Of a stretch of DNA of 64,000 bases, positions 50,866 to 58,911 are shown piece by piece (within the stretch, counting starts at the first letter, position 1; every line of letters starts with the position of its first letter). The stretch is from contig NZ_CAJGBF010000010.1 of the NCBI RefSeq assembly GCF_904424705.1, forward strand, positions 92,127 to 156,126. Reading direction: 5' to 3'. Origin of the DNA: Rossellomorea arthrocnemi (GTDB taxonomy: Bacteria > Bacillota > Bacilli > Bacillales > Bacillaceae_B). The position numbers and the translations under genes are program-made. The notes under the pieces are model-generated. The model worked only from the letters and a program-made list of their open reading frames with translations, was not told the DNA's origin and made no database searches.

Positions 50866-51038
50866 GTGCAAGTGAGTCGCGATTCTCTGGGTCGGGGCTT
50901 TTTTTACACATAAAAACTCCAGAAGGGTATATAAACGATTTATCACGTCAAGCCGGGTACTTTTACTGAGATGTGTTTAGGTTCTAAAACTTTGGACAGG
51001 GTATTACATATAGTAGTGAAGACGAGAAGGGAGGAAAC

Positions 51039-52313
51039 ATGTTGGCTAGAAAATGGGCGTTACGGTCGATATTTGCTTATTTGCTATTAGGCTTATTTTT
51101 ATATGTGTACTTATTTTTCCTGGCGGATTCCACTTTACCTGAAATGTATAAGGGAAGCAGTGCGGACCCGGCTACTTTTATGAACAATAAAGAAATCATG
51201 TTGAGTGAGGACTTTTCGAAAATCAAGAATCTCTTGTTCTTCTTATCCACTCCGTATGAATGGTTATTTTATTTCTTGATCATGATTTTCGGTGTATCCC
51301 GTGTGTTTGAGAAGTGGGCGAGGGGGACAGTGAAGAACGGTTTTCTTCAAACGGGCATTTACTTGTTCTGGTTGTCGATCGCTTCTTTTGTCGCAATTTT
51401 CCCATTGCAGTACATTTCATTTAAAATTTCAAAAAGCTACAATATTTCCACTCAGACATTTTCCATGTGGATGAAAGATGAAATCACGGATTTCTGGGTG
51501 AATTATCTTTTGATGTTCATCATTGTCTCGGTCCTGTATGCCCTGATGAAGCGCTTCAAACAGCGCTGGTGGCTTGCGGCATGGGCTTTGTCTGTGCCAT
51601 TCACGATTTTCATGATGTTCGTACAGCCTGTCCTGATAGACCCCCTCTATAATGACTTCTATCCATTGAAGGATAAAGCGTTGGAGGAGCAGATCCTGTC
51701 CCTTGCAGACAGGGCGAAGATCCCTGCAGATCACGTATTTGAAGTCGATATGTCCGAGAAGACCAATTCCCTTAACGCGTATGTCACCGGAGTGGGATCC
51801 AATTCCAGGATCGTCTTATGGGACACAACCCTTGAAAAGCTGACAGACAAGGAAATCCTCTTTGTCATGGCCCATGAAATGGCGCATTATGTGGAAAAGC
51901 ACATCTACATCGGGATCGGGATCTATCTCGTTCTGTCCTTCTTCGGACTATTCCTGACAGCCAAGCTGATGAGGGGGATCGTGGCGAATCATAGTGATGA
52001 TTTGAAAGTATCGAGCGTCTCGAACTTGAGCTCACTTCCTTTATTTTTAATGATAACGTCCATGCTTTTGTTTACGATCAGTCCACTCAGTAACTGGATC
52101 TCCCGGTATCAGGAAACGAGGGCAGACCGCTATGCCATCGAAATGACCAGTGACAAGGAAGCGGCCATTTCGTCCTTCCAGAAGTTATCGAAGGTAGGAC
52201 TATCCCAAGTGAACCCGCCTCTTTTAGTGAAAGTTTTCCGTTACGGACACCCGACCATGCTTGAGCGTCTGTCGATGCTTGAACAATATGAAGCACAAAA
52301 GAAAGAAGAGTAA
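51039..52313 (+). CDS. yhfN: M48/Ste24-type membrane metalloprotease YhfN
   Basis: A 424-residue zinc protease with about seven membrane helices, close to B. subtilis YhfN (426) and eukaryotic CAAX protease Ste24. The zinc motif is VMAHEMAHYVEKH (HExxH with Met for the usual x) and the third ligand Glu is in YQETRADRYAIEM. AAGGGAGGAAAC precedes the ATG. Substrates in Bacillus are unknown; membrane protein quality control is plausible from the family. Confidence 0.92.
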   Translation: MLARKWALRSIFAYLLLGLFLYVYLFFLADSTLPEMYKGSSADPATFMNNKEIMLSEDFSKIKNLLFFLSTPYEWLFYFLIMIFGVSRVFEKWARGTVKNGFLQTGIYLFWLSIASFVAIFPLQYISFKISKSYNISTQTFSMWMKDEITDFWVNYLLMFIIVSVLYALMKRFKQRWWLAAWALSVPFTIFMMFVQPVLIDPLYNDFYPLKDKALEEQILSLADRAKIPADHVFEVDMSEKTNSLNAYVTGVGSNSRIVLWDTTLEKLTDKEILFVMAHEMAHYVEKHIYIGIGIYLVLSFFGLFLTAKLMRGIVANHSDDLKVSSVSNLSSLPLFLMITSMLLFTISPLSNWISRYQETRADRYAIEMTSDKEAAISSFQKLSKVGLSQVNPPLLVKVFRYGHPTMLERLSMLEQYEAQKKEE

Positions 52314-52317
52314 AGAG

Positions 52318-52356
52318 AAAAGGCCGAGTCAAATCTAAAATTGACTTGGCTTTTTT
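52318..52356 (+). terminator. Terminator of yhfN
   Basis: AAAGGCCGAGTCAA pairs with TTGACTTGGCTTT (one G-U) and ends in T residues. Confidence 0.85.
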
Positions 52357-52497
52357 ATTTTTGAATGAAAGAGGGGAAGAATACACATTCAGCTATGACT
52401 TGAAAACAGAAAGGCTGAGTAATTATTTATCGATAAATTATAACTAATATGGTAAAATAAGTAATATTATTAAAATTGGATGGAGAGGCGGTTGGGG

Positions 52498-52818
52498 ATG
52501 GAAGTAATCATGAACCAAAAACTATTGTTGTTTTTTAGCAAGATTGCTTTTACTATGTTGGTGTTAGTGGGATTGCCATTTTGGAGTTATCTTGAAACGG
52601 GCCGCCCAATGATGGAGTGGTCATTGATCATTGGAATATTGATCACTTTGACCATCATTTATGCGTACGGAGATGGTTACCGGTATCAAAGAATCCAACA
52701 TATGATAAAAGGGAAACAAAAGAGTTTTTATCACTCGATTTCATTCTGGACAGCCTTAATTTATACTGTAGTGGTATTCTATTTAACAGTAAAAGCTTAC
52801 GGGAACATTTTCTACTGA
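52498..52818 (+). CDS. Small membrane protein, unknown
   Basis: 106 residues with three hydrophobic helices (about 5-28, 43-62, 82-102) and a basic loop YRYQRIQHMIKGKQKS. GAGAGGCGG ends 6 nt before the ATG at 52498, which is preferred to the ATG at 52480; an ATG at 52510 is also possible. It is between yhfN and a convergent DUF421 gene. I do not recognise the family. Confidence 0.65.
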   Translation: MEVIMNQKLLLFFSKIAFTMLVLVGLPFWSYLETGRPMMEWSLIIGILITLTIIYAYGDGYRYQRIQHMIKGKQKSFYHSISFWTALIYTVVVFYLTVKAYGNIFY

Positions 52819-52834
52819 ACTCTTGAAGTAACAT

Positions 52835-52868
52835 AAAGAGAAAAGGCCAGTCTAGGCCTTTTCTCTTT
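52835..52868. terminator. Bidirectional terminator overlapping the DUF421 gene end
   Basis: AAAGAGAAAAGGCC (52835-52848) is perfectly complementary to GGCCTTTTCTCTTT (52855-52868). The right arm encodes the last codons (KREKA) of the reverse-strand DUF421 protein and its stop lies in the loop. Confidence 0.88.
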
Positions 52869-53517
52869 TGCTGATGACGAGATTCTTTGCTTTTTCCGTC
52901 ATATAGGCGAAGATCACATCTTTGTGATGCAGGTTGGAATTGGTTAGTTGAGTTTCCAGCCATTCCCTCGATTTCCCCAGGAGTTTCAAATTCCTGGTTT
53001 GAATCTTACCGTCCACTATGACTGAAATCGGCAGACCTTCATCGTCGATTTTTAACTTGAGATGTTCTACGGTGACCGGAGTATTTTCTACCTTTGGGAT
53101 GATGCTCACCTCACCGATCGGCTCGAGCATCGCATAGTCCACATCTGAAATCTTGGGGTATCCTTGAGATCTGAGGATGGACGTTAATTGAATGAGAGAG
53201 ATTTTTGATTTTTCCAAATTATCTTCTAATATTTCACCATTTTTTATTAACAATGTCGGCTCTCCCAGGAAGAACCGGTTTCCCCATTGACTTAACGTAA
53301 GGAAGGAAAACAGCACATGGAGCCCCACAAGGAAGACGAGGGCTGTGATGGTCGGCCAGAATTTTGTTGAAATCAATGGCTCAGAGGCGATGGTCCCGAC
53401 GATGATGATCGCCACCAGGTCATACGGGGTCATTTGAACAATCGTTGATTTTCCCATCAGTCTCATAGCCGCAATGGTGATCAGGTAGAGGACAAGAACT
53501 TTTATTAGTAGGATCAT
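52852..53517 (-). CDS. DUF421 membrane protein (YetF/YdfR-like)
   Basis: A 221-residue protein with three N-terminal membrane helices (about 1-18, 38-53, 60-80) and a two-part cytosolic domain of DUF421: MGKSTIVQMTPYDLVAIIIVGTIAS, GEPTLLIKNGEIL, and ISDVDYAMLEPIGEVSIIPK. B. subtilis relatives are YetF, YrbG and YdfR, linked to spore germination or envelope functions but not understood. GGAG lies 9 nt before the ATG at 53517; an ATG five codons upstream has no ribosome site. Confidence 0.85.
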   Translation of the reverse strand: MILLIKVLVLYLITIAAMRLMGKSTIVQMTPYDLVAIIIVGTIASEPLISTKFWPTITALVFLVGLHVLFSFLTLSQWGNRFFLGEPTLLIKNGEILEDNLEKSKISLIQLTSILRSQGYPKISDVDYAMLEPIGEVSIIPKVENTPVTVEHLKLKIDDEGLPISVIVDGKIQTRNLKLLGKSREWLETQLTNSNLHHKDVIFAYMTEKAKNLVISKREKA

Positions 53518-53616
53518 GATGATTCGCTCCATCGTATTAAGGATAGCTATTAGGATTTGCCATTGGGGAGGAAGTCATGCATGAAGAGATAAGACGGGCC
53601 CGTCCATTAAAAAGGG

Positions 53617-53651
53617 AATGGCTGACTCGAGAGATGGAGTCAGCCATTTTT
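53617..53651. terminator. Bidirectional terminator
   Basis: AATGGCTGACTC (53617-53628) pairs perfectly with GAGTCAGCCATT (53637-53648), with T residues on both sides. Confidence 0.8.
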
Positions 53652-53652
53652 A

Positions 53653-53892
53653 TTATGATCCGTAGCTTACGTTCAGGTCATTTAATTCTTTTGATAATTT
53701 CATGAACAGTACTTTATCTTTTGTATCCAGGGCAGAATCAATGTCAGTTAGAAGTTTGGTTTTCTGCGTCATTAGAATGCTTTCATGCAACACCATATCA
53801 ATATAGATCTCCATCACGCTTTTTTCAACGGCTTTCTTCCGGGTCATGGCAGCGGCTTTCATCATTTCTGTATAGGACTTTTTGCTTTCCAT
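53653..53892 (-). CDS. IDEAL-domain protein
   Basis: A 79-residue helical protein ending in an IDEAL domain: LLTDIDSALDTKDKVLFMKLSKELNDL follows the family pattern IDxALDxxDKxxFxxLSxxL. A basic N-terminal half (KAAAMTRKKAVEKS) precedes it. GGGGTGAGG lies just before the ATG at 53892. IDEAL proteins occur as domains in several Bacillus proteins of unknown function; it lies about 200 nt before comK on the opposite strand. Confidence 0.75.
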   Translation of the reverse strand: MESKKSYTEMMKAAAMTRKKAVEKSVMEIYIDMVLHESILMTQKTKLLTDIDSALDTKDKVLFMKLSKELNDLNVSYGS

Positions 53893-54088
53893 ATACCTCA
53901 CCCCTGAATTCTTTTTATTAGTATATGGGGTAAGTAGTAAAAATTCAACTAAAAAATTAAATATTCTGATAATTTTTTATTCATACATGAGCGGAAGAAG
54001 ATAAATATCAGAATTTTTAAAAATATAGGAGACAACCCTCGAAATTTATGGTATTATTTTGGTGAAAAATGTAAATGGAGGCGATGAA

Positions 54089-54658
54089 ATGAGAGAAAAA
54101 TCTCGAATTATAGAAGAATATGAAGTGAATCCCCATACGATGATCCTTCAGCCTATGGAATATGGCGCCAGGACATTTACGAAAATAATTGAGGTGGACG
54201 ACGTATTAATTTCTCCGTTCAAACCCTTTGATATCCTGAAGAAAAGTTGTGAATTCTTTGGCTGCTCCTATGAAGGCAGGAAAGAAGGAACGAAAAAACT
54301 TACGGGTATCATCTACAAAGCCCCCATCATGGTTAACCCTGATATGTCCATTTATCTATTCCCAACATCATCTCCAGTGAAGCAGGAATGTGCCTGGATC
54401 TCCCACTCCCATGTCCGGGGATATGAACGATTGACAAATGGGTCAACACGAATCTTCCTTCAAAACAATGAATCCTGCACGGTTCCCATTTCATACAGTT
54501 CCTTTGAAAATCAAATGCTCCGCACCTCGGATTTACGTATTGCCTATACACAGCGAATCGCAGAAATGGAAAGTAAATATAATACAAAGATCATGATTGA
54601 TACGAATAATATGAAAACGTTCTATCTTAATCGACATATCCACAAAACCGACGCGTGA
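54089..54658 (+). CDS. comK: Competence transcription factor ComK
   Basis: The master activator of DNA uptake genes. 189 residues (192 in B. subtilis) with conserved blocks SCEFFGCSYEGRKEGTKKLTG, KAPIMVNPDMSIYLFPT, ECAWISHSHVRGYE and PISYSSFENQMLRTSDLRIAYTQRI. GGAGG lies 7 nt before the ATG at 54089; the frame extending to 54059 is rejected. The upstream 190 bases are extremely A/T-rich, as expected for K-boxes, but I cannot place exact AAAAN5TTTT pairs. Confidence 0.93.
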   Translation: MREKSRIIEEYEVNPHTMILQPMEYGARTFTKIIEVDDVLISPFKPFDILKKSCEFFGCSYEGRKEGTKKLTGIIYKAPIMVNPDMSIYLFPTSSPVKQECAWISHSHVRGYERLTNGSTRIFLQNNESCTVPISYSSFENQMLRTSDLRIAYTQRIAEMESKYNTKIMIDTNNMKTFYLNRHIHKTDA

Positions 54659-54666
54659 GCAATGCA

Positions 54667-55056
54667 TCACGCTTCTTTTGTTGTATCGGTCTCCGTTTCC
54701 GTGAAGCGGCGGTACAAATAATGCCTCATTAAATCCTCCACCCGGTTCCGGAGTCTCGGATTGAAGTAATTATGGTGTTCTTCATACCCCTTATACAAAA
54801 ACATATACATCGTAAAAGAATCATCCGTTTGAATCCGTTCAACCTTCATCTTATTCGTCCTAATATACTTTTTAACATGGGCGAGTTCTCCTTGGATGAC
54901 CTTCATCGTCTCTTCGATCATTTCTAAATAAGGTCGTTTCAACTTAAACGGGCTGCTGTTGACGATTTGCAGGTCACGATTCAATATCGTCAGCACCATG
55001 GGCAGATAGATCGCCTGCTCCAAAATATTCCGATCACTCTCCGGGATTCTTGTCAT
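54667..55056 (-). CDS. yhjD: YhjD-like protein, SOS-controlled
   Basis: A 129-residue soluble, mostly helical protein beginning MTRIPESDRNILEQAIYLPMVLTILNRDL, resembling B. subtilis YhjD in size and position just before yhjE-sip. GAAGGAG lies before the ATG at 55056. An almost perfect LexA box lies 34-47 nt upstream (55090-55103), so it should be induced by DNA damage. Function unknown. It ends 8 nt after comK, tail to tail. Confidence 0.8.
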   Translation of the reverse strand: MTRIPESDRNILEQAIYLPMVLTILNRDLQIVNSSPFKLKRPYLEMIEETMKVIQGELAHVKKYIRTNKMKVERIQTDDSFTMYMFLYKGYEEHHNYFNPRLRNRVEDLMRHYLYRRFTETETDTTKEA

Positions 55057-55089
55057 AAGAAAAGACTCCTTCTCATTTTGATTTGGGTT

Positions 55090-55103
55090 AGAACGTATGT
55101 TCG
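55090..55103 (-). promoter_or_regulatory. LexA (SOS) box upstream of yhjD
   Basis: AGAACGTATGTTCG contains the perfect SOS palindrome GAACnnnnGTTC and has one mismatch to CGAACnnnnGTTCG. It lies 34 nt before the yhjD start and could also influence the divergent peptidase gene. Confidence 0.85.
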
Positions 55104-55267
55104 TATTATTTATTTTACGTTGCTTTCAATATACTTTCAATAGGGAAAATTGTAGAATTTAATTTTATTTCTATTATGAAGGGGGTTGAAGGTTTTTATC
55201 CACGAAGGGAATATCGTTTCCAGTGTCGAATCATATAGGGGACAGAAAGAAAGGAAGGTGCCGGTAC

Positions 55268-57238
55268 ATGAAGAAAGGCATTACGATAAAAGATCTCTAT
55301 GAATTAAAGGCCGTCTCAGATCCAAGGCTTTCACCGGCGGGAGATGAGGCTGTGTTCGTTCAAACGGTGATGTGTGAAGAAAAAAATGAATATTTTTCTA
55401 CCTTACATAGTATCGATTTAAAAGAAAAGTCCACTCGTCAATGGACCTTTGGGGAACAAAAAATTTCATCACCAAGATGGTCTCCTGATGGAAGGAGGAT
55501 TGCTTTCATCTCAAATCGAACCGGTGTCAATCAGCTTTATCTGATCAGCCGGGATGGCGGGGAAGCGGAGGCAGTCACAGATTTCGGGAAAGGTGTTTCG
55601 AATCCTGTCTGGTCTCCATGCGGTGAACAAATTGCCTTCTCGATTCGTTTAGAAAAAGGCGAAACATTCAATCGAAAGGAAGGCGAAGACGAAAGAATAA
55701 AGCCGTTCGTAACAACAAGTATGAAATATAAAAGTGATGATCGCGGCTTACATGATGATGCCTATTCACAAATAGTATGGGTGGATATAGGGACGAAAGA
55801 ATTGAAAAGGGTGACGGATGATACGTACGATTATAGCCTTCACTCCTGGTCACCGGACGGAACATTTCTAACCTTATCAGCCGACAAGACAGCAGGTAGA
55901 GACTTCTCGTTTCAATCCGATTTATATCTCTTTAACCTTGAAACGGAAGAATACGAACAAATAAACGGTGAACAGGGATACTACGGAGAAGCGAGCTGGT
56001 CCCCGGACGGCAAGCACCTTGCGTTTATAGGTCATAATCGTGAATTTGAAAACGCAACTCATAATAAGATATGGGTGCACGAACTTGAGACAGGGCACTC
56101 CGTTTGCCTGACAGACGGGATGGATGTTCCGGTAGGGGATTATCTTAATAGTGACAGCATCCAGGGCTCTTCCCAAACGGGAATACATTGGTCAAAGGAT
56201 AATGAAAGTTTTTATTTTCTAGCATCGGATTCGGGGAATACGGTTCTGTACTATGCTCATATCGAAGGTGCCATTTATCCTGCACTCCTTCAGGAAGAGC
56301 AGCACGTTTATGGATTCGATCTCTATTCAGATCGTCAAACCATCCTGATGGCCATGAGCAAGCCGACAGAGCCAGGCGAATTGTATGAACTTCATGTCCC
56401 GACAGGAGATCTGACTAAACTCACCAACCTGAACGGGGACTGGCTTGCTGCTCGTGAATTATCCTCTCCCGAATCGTTCATGTACAAGGGGGCGAAAGAT
56501 TGGCCGGTTCAAGGCTGGATCATGAAGCCTGCAGGATATGAAGACGGGAAGAAATATCCACTTATTGTCGAAATCCATGGCGGTCCGCACACGATGTACG
56601 GAAACACGTTTTTCCATGAGTTTCAGGTGCTGGCAAGCAGTGGCTATGCTGTCTTATACATCAACCCCCGGGGAAGTCACGGATACGGCCAGGAGTTTGT
56701 TGATGCCGTAAGGGGCGATTACGGGGGCGGGGATTACGAGGATATCATGAAGGCAGTTGATTATGCTCTGAAGGAATTTCCGTTCATTGATGAATCCCGT
56801 CTTGGGGTTACCGGCGGAAGCTACGGTGGCTTCATGACCAACTGGATCATCGGTCACAGTGACAGGTTCAAAGCTGCGGCTACCCAGCGTTCCATCAGTA
56901 ACTGGATCAGCTTTTATGGAGTCAGCGATATTGGCTACTATTTCTCAGAGTGGCAGATCCAAAGCGATCTTAGCGACATTGAAACTCTGTGGAAGCACTC
57001 GCCACTAGCCTATGTGAAGGATATGAACACTCCTCTATTGATCCTTCACAGCGAGAAGGATTACCGCTGTCCAATCGAACAGGCCGAACAGTTATACATC
57101 GCTTTGAAACGGGAGAAAAAAGAAGCAAGATTCGTCCGCTTCCCGGAATCCAATCACAATCTTTCGAGGATTGGAAAGCCTTCCTTGCGGGAAGCTCGTT
57201 TACAAGAAATAGTCGATTGGTTTGGGGAGCATGTATAA
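55268..57238 (+). CDS. S9-family prolyl oligopeptidase-like peptidase
   Basis: A 656-residue cytosolic peptidase of the acylaminoacyl-peptidase/YuxL type. The N-terminal WD-like beta-propeller has several SPDG repeats (PRWSPDGRRIAFISNR, SWSPDGKHLAFIG), and the C-terminal alpha/beta-hydrolase holds the catalytic triad: Ser in GGSYGGFMTNW, Asp in HSEKDYRCPIEQ, His in PESNHNLSR. HGGPHTMYG forms the oxyanion loop. GAAGGTG lies 7 nt before the ATG at 55268. It likely trims N-terminally blocked short peptides. Confidence 0.9.
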   Translation: MKKGITIKDLYELKAVSDPRLSPAGDEAVFVQTVMCEEKNEYFSTLHSIDLKEKSTRQWTFGEQKISSPRWSPDGRRIAFISNRTGVNQLYLISRDGGEAEAVTDFGKGVSNPVWSPCGEQIAFSIRLEKGETFNRKEGEDERIKPFVTTSMKYKSDDRGLHDDAYSQIVWVDIGTKELKRVTDDTYDYSLHSWSPDGTFLTLSADKTAGRDFSFQSDLYLFNLETEEYEQINGEQGYYGEASWSPDGKHLAFIGHNREFENATHNKIWVHELETGHSVCLTDGMDVPVGDYLNSDSIQGSSQTGIHWSKDNESFYFLASDSGNTVLYYAHIEGAIYPALLQEEQHVYGFDLYSDRQTILMAMSKPTEPGELYELHVPTGDLTKLTNLNGDWLAARELSSPESFMYKGAKDWPVQGWIMKPAGYEDGKKYPLIVEIHGGPHTMYGNTFFHEFQVLASSGYAVLYINPRGSHGYGQEFVDAVRGDYGGGDYEDIMKAVDYALKEFPFIDESRLGVTGGSYGGFMTNWIIGHSDRFKAAATQRSISNWISFYGVSDIGYYFSEWQIQSDLSDIETLWKHSPLAYVKDMNTPLLILHSEKDYRCPIEQAEQLYIALKREKKEARFVRFPESNHNLSRIGKPSLREARLQEIVDWFGEHV

Positions 57239-57244
57239 AGGGGG

Positions 57245-57276
57245 AACTGTCATTTCCTTAGGGGGATGGCAGTTTC
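57245..57276 (+). terminator. Probable terminator of the S9 peptidase gene
   Basis: AACTGTCAT (57245-57253) pairs with ATGGCAGTT (57266-57274, one G-U); only a short T-rich tail follows. Confidence 0.5.
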
Positions 57277-57337
57277 TTGTGTTGCGGGTGATTTGCGGGT
57301 GATGGGGAATAGGGAAGCTTAATTGGCAAAGTCGATA

Positions 57338-57453
57338 ATATGCGGGAGGAAGCCGTTAATGACGCATATAGGTTTATCTACAGACTGGGTCCGCCATCCC
57401 GAAAAAATTAACCTTCATCAAAAGGTTTACAACCCCAGACTTTGGGCAACCTT
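57338..57453 (+). ncRNA. Candidate structured leader before yhjE
   Basis: A non-coding stretch with two perfect inverted repeats (ATATGCG 57338-57344/CGCATAT 57363-57369) and a three-way complement: AACCTT at 57410, AAGGTT at 57422 and AACCTT at 57448. The middle element can pair with either neighbour, so two exclusive hairpins are possible. The second hairpin would enclose ACCCCAGACTTTGGG. It resembles no riboswitch class I can name. Confidence 0.35.
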
Positions 57454-57582
57454 GTATTAATAAAAACGACGCGGGAGATTACAATATGGAAATCCTGTTC
57501 TGGTGTGATATGATAAAAATAGTAAGTAGTGAAGACTAAATGAGTTTATCTGTTCATTGTCGTTTAAGGGGAAACATATAAT

Positions 57583-58224
57583 ATGAATATCAATACGATA
57601 AAAGATTGGTTTACGCTTGAAAATATGATGGATTTAATCCAGCAATATCGTTCGTTTGGACCGATCCCGGGAATCCTGCTTCCATTGTTGGAGGCATTCC
57701 TCCCGTTCCTTCCGCTGGTTGTGTTTGTGACGGCGAATGCGAATGCATTTGGATTGTGGTGGGGCTTCCTGTTCTCATGGATCGGAGCTACGCTTGGCGC
57801 ACTGATTGTATTTCTGTTGGTAAAGAGATACGGGGAGGCACGTGTTTTTCGATTCTTAAGAAAGAGCCGCCAGGTGAATCGTTTGACGAATTGGGTAGAC
57901 AAGCATGGGTTTGGACCATTGTTCATTCTATTATGTTTCCCGTTTACACCTTCTGCAGTTGTAAATGTAGTGGCAGGTCTATCCTCTATCAGCATCGCTC
58001 AATATATGCTGGCGGTGGTAACAGGGAAAATGGTGATGATATTCACCATAAGCTTTATTGGGTATGATATTATATCATTAATTAAACAACCAATTCGTAC
58101 AGTAATCGTTGTGGCTATTATATTCGTATTATGGTTAGTAGGAAAACGAATTGAGATACATCTGAATAAGAAAATGGAATTGGACCAACGAATAGAACGG
58201 AAAAAGCAGGAGGAATCAAATTGA
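57583..58224 (+). CDS. yhjE: TVP38/TMEM64-family membrane protein YhjE
   Basis: A 213-residue SNARE-associated/DedA-like membrane protein with five or six helices. Signature blocks are PLLEAFLPFLPLVVFVTANANAFG (re-entrant loop), SWIGATLGALIVFLLVKRYG and FCFPFTPSAVVNVVAGLS. Family members act in lipid scrambling or membrane transport. AAGGGGAAAC precedes the ATG. It overlaps the signal-peptidase gene by four bases, as yhjE and sipV do in B. subtilis. Confidence 0.88.
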   Translation: MNINTIKDWFTLENMMDLIQQYRSFGPIPGILLPLLEAFLPFLPLVVFVTANANAFGLWWGFLFSWIGATLGALIVFLLVKRYGEARVFRFLRKSRQVNRLTNWVDKHGFGPLFILLCFPFTPSAVVNVVAGLSSISIAQYMLAVVTGKMVMIFTISFIGYDIISLIKQPIRTVIVVAIIFVLWLVGKRIEIHLNKKMELDQRIERKKQEESN

Positions 58225-58781
58225 GAGAAGAGGTAAAAAGAGAAGGACTTGAATGGATCAAAGCCTTGGGAATTGGATTAATCATCTTTATCATCATTCG
58301 AACCTTTCTCTTCTCCAACTATGTGGTGGAAGGCGAATCCATGATGCCGACACTGCAAGATGGAAATAAATTGGTTGTCAATAAAATCGGCTATCATATC
58401 GGTGAATTGGACCGCTTTGATGTAGTGGTGTTTCACGCAAATGAAGAAGAAGATTATGTGAAGCGTATCATTGGCCTGCCAGGTGACAAAATTGTTTATA
58501 AAGACGACAAACTGTATGTGAATGGGGAGTATTATCCAGAACCCTATTTAGAGAAATTCAAGCAGGAGTTCATTGGGAGTAAGCTGACGGGTGACTTCAC
58601 CCTTCAAGAGATCACTGGTGAAAAGGTAGTTCCGAAGGGGAAGATATTTGTCCTAGGGGATAATCGACGGGGAAGCATGGATAGCCGTTACTTCGGATTT
58701 GTCGACCGTGAACAGATTGTCGGGAAAGTGGACCTTCGCTATTGGCCGATTAATGAGTGGGATGTACAATTTGGAAAATAA
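58221..58781 (+). CDS. sipV: Type I signal peptidase (SipV-like)
   Basis: A 186-residue signal peptidase I that removes signal peptides on the outer face of the membrane. One N-terminal membrane helix, then the catalytic Ser in VEGESMMPT and the catalytic Lys in DYVKRIIGLPGD; box E is VLGDNRRGSMDSRYFG. The TTG at 58221 follows AGGAGG with an 8-nt gap and overlaps yhjE (ATTGA), so translation is coupled. The symbol follows gene order; Bacillus has several closely similar Sip enzymes. Confidence 0.9.
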   Translation: MREEVKREGLEWIKALGIGLIIFIIIRTFLFSNYVVEGESMMPTLQDGNKLVVNKIGYHIGELDRFDVVVFHANEEEDYVKRIIGLPGDKIVYKDDKLYVNGEYYPEPYLEKFKQEFIGSKLTGDFTLQEITGEKVVPKGKIFVLGDNRRGSMDSRYFGFVDREQIVGKVDLRYWPINEWDVQFGK

Positions 58782-58792
58782 TGATTGAAAGG

Positions 58793-58826
58793 AGACGACT
58801 CATGAGAGGGTCGTCTTCTTTTTTTT
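58793..58826 (+). terminator. Terminator of yhjE-sip
   Basis: AGACGAC (58793-58799) pairs with GTCGTCT (58810-58816), followed by a long T run. Confidence 0.85.
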
Positions 58827-58911
58827 GCAAAATATGTACTAGTTGTGCTCCTTTGCCCAATATAAATATGATAGAATAGTAAGAAAATTCGTTCGTTTCG
58901 AGGGTGGTTGT

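Noticed and set aside
53930..54060. Exact ComK boxes (AAAAN5TTTT) upstream of comK
   Set aside because: The region is very A/T-rich but I could not find two clean boxes with the known spacing, so no site is called.
57281..57582. Known riboswitch (cobalamin, c-di-AMP, SAM, TPP) before yhjE
   Set aside because: The conserved core sequences of these classes are absent; only generic hairpins are seen.
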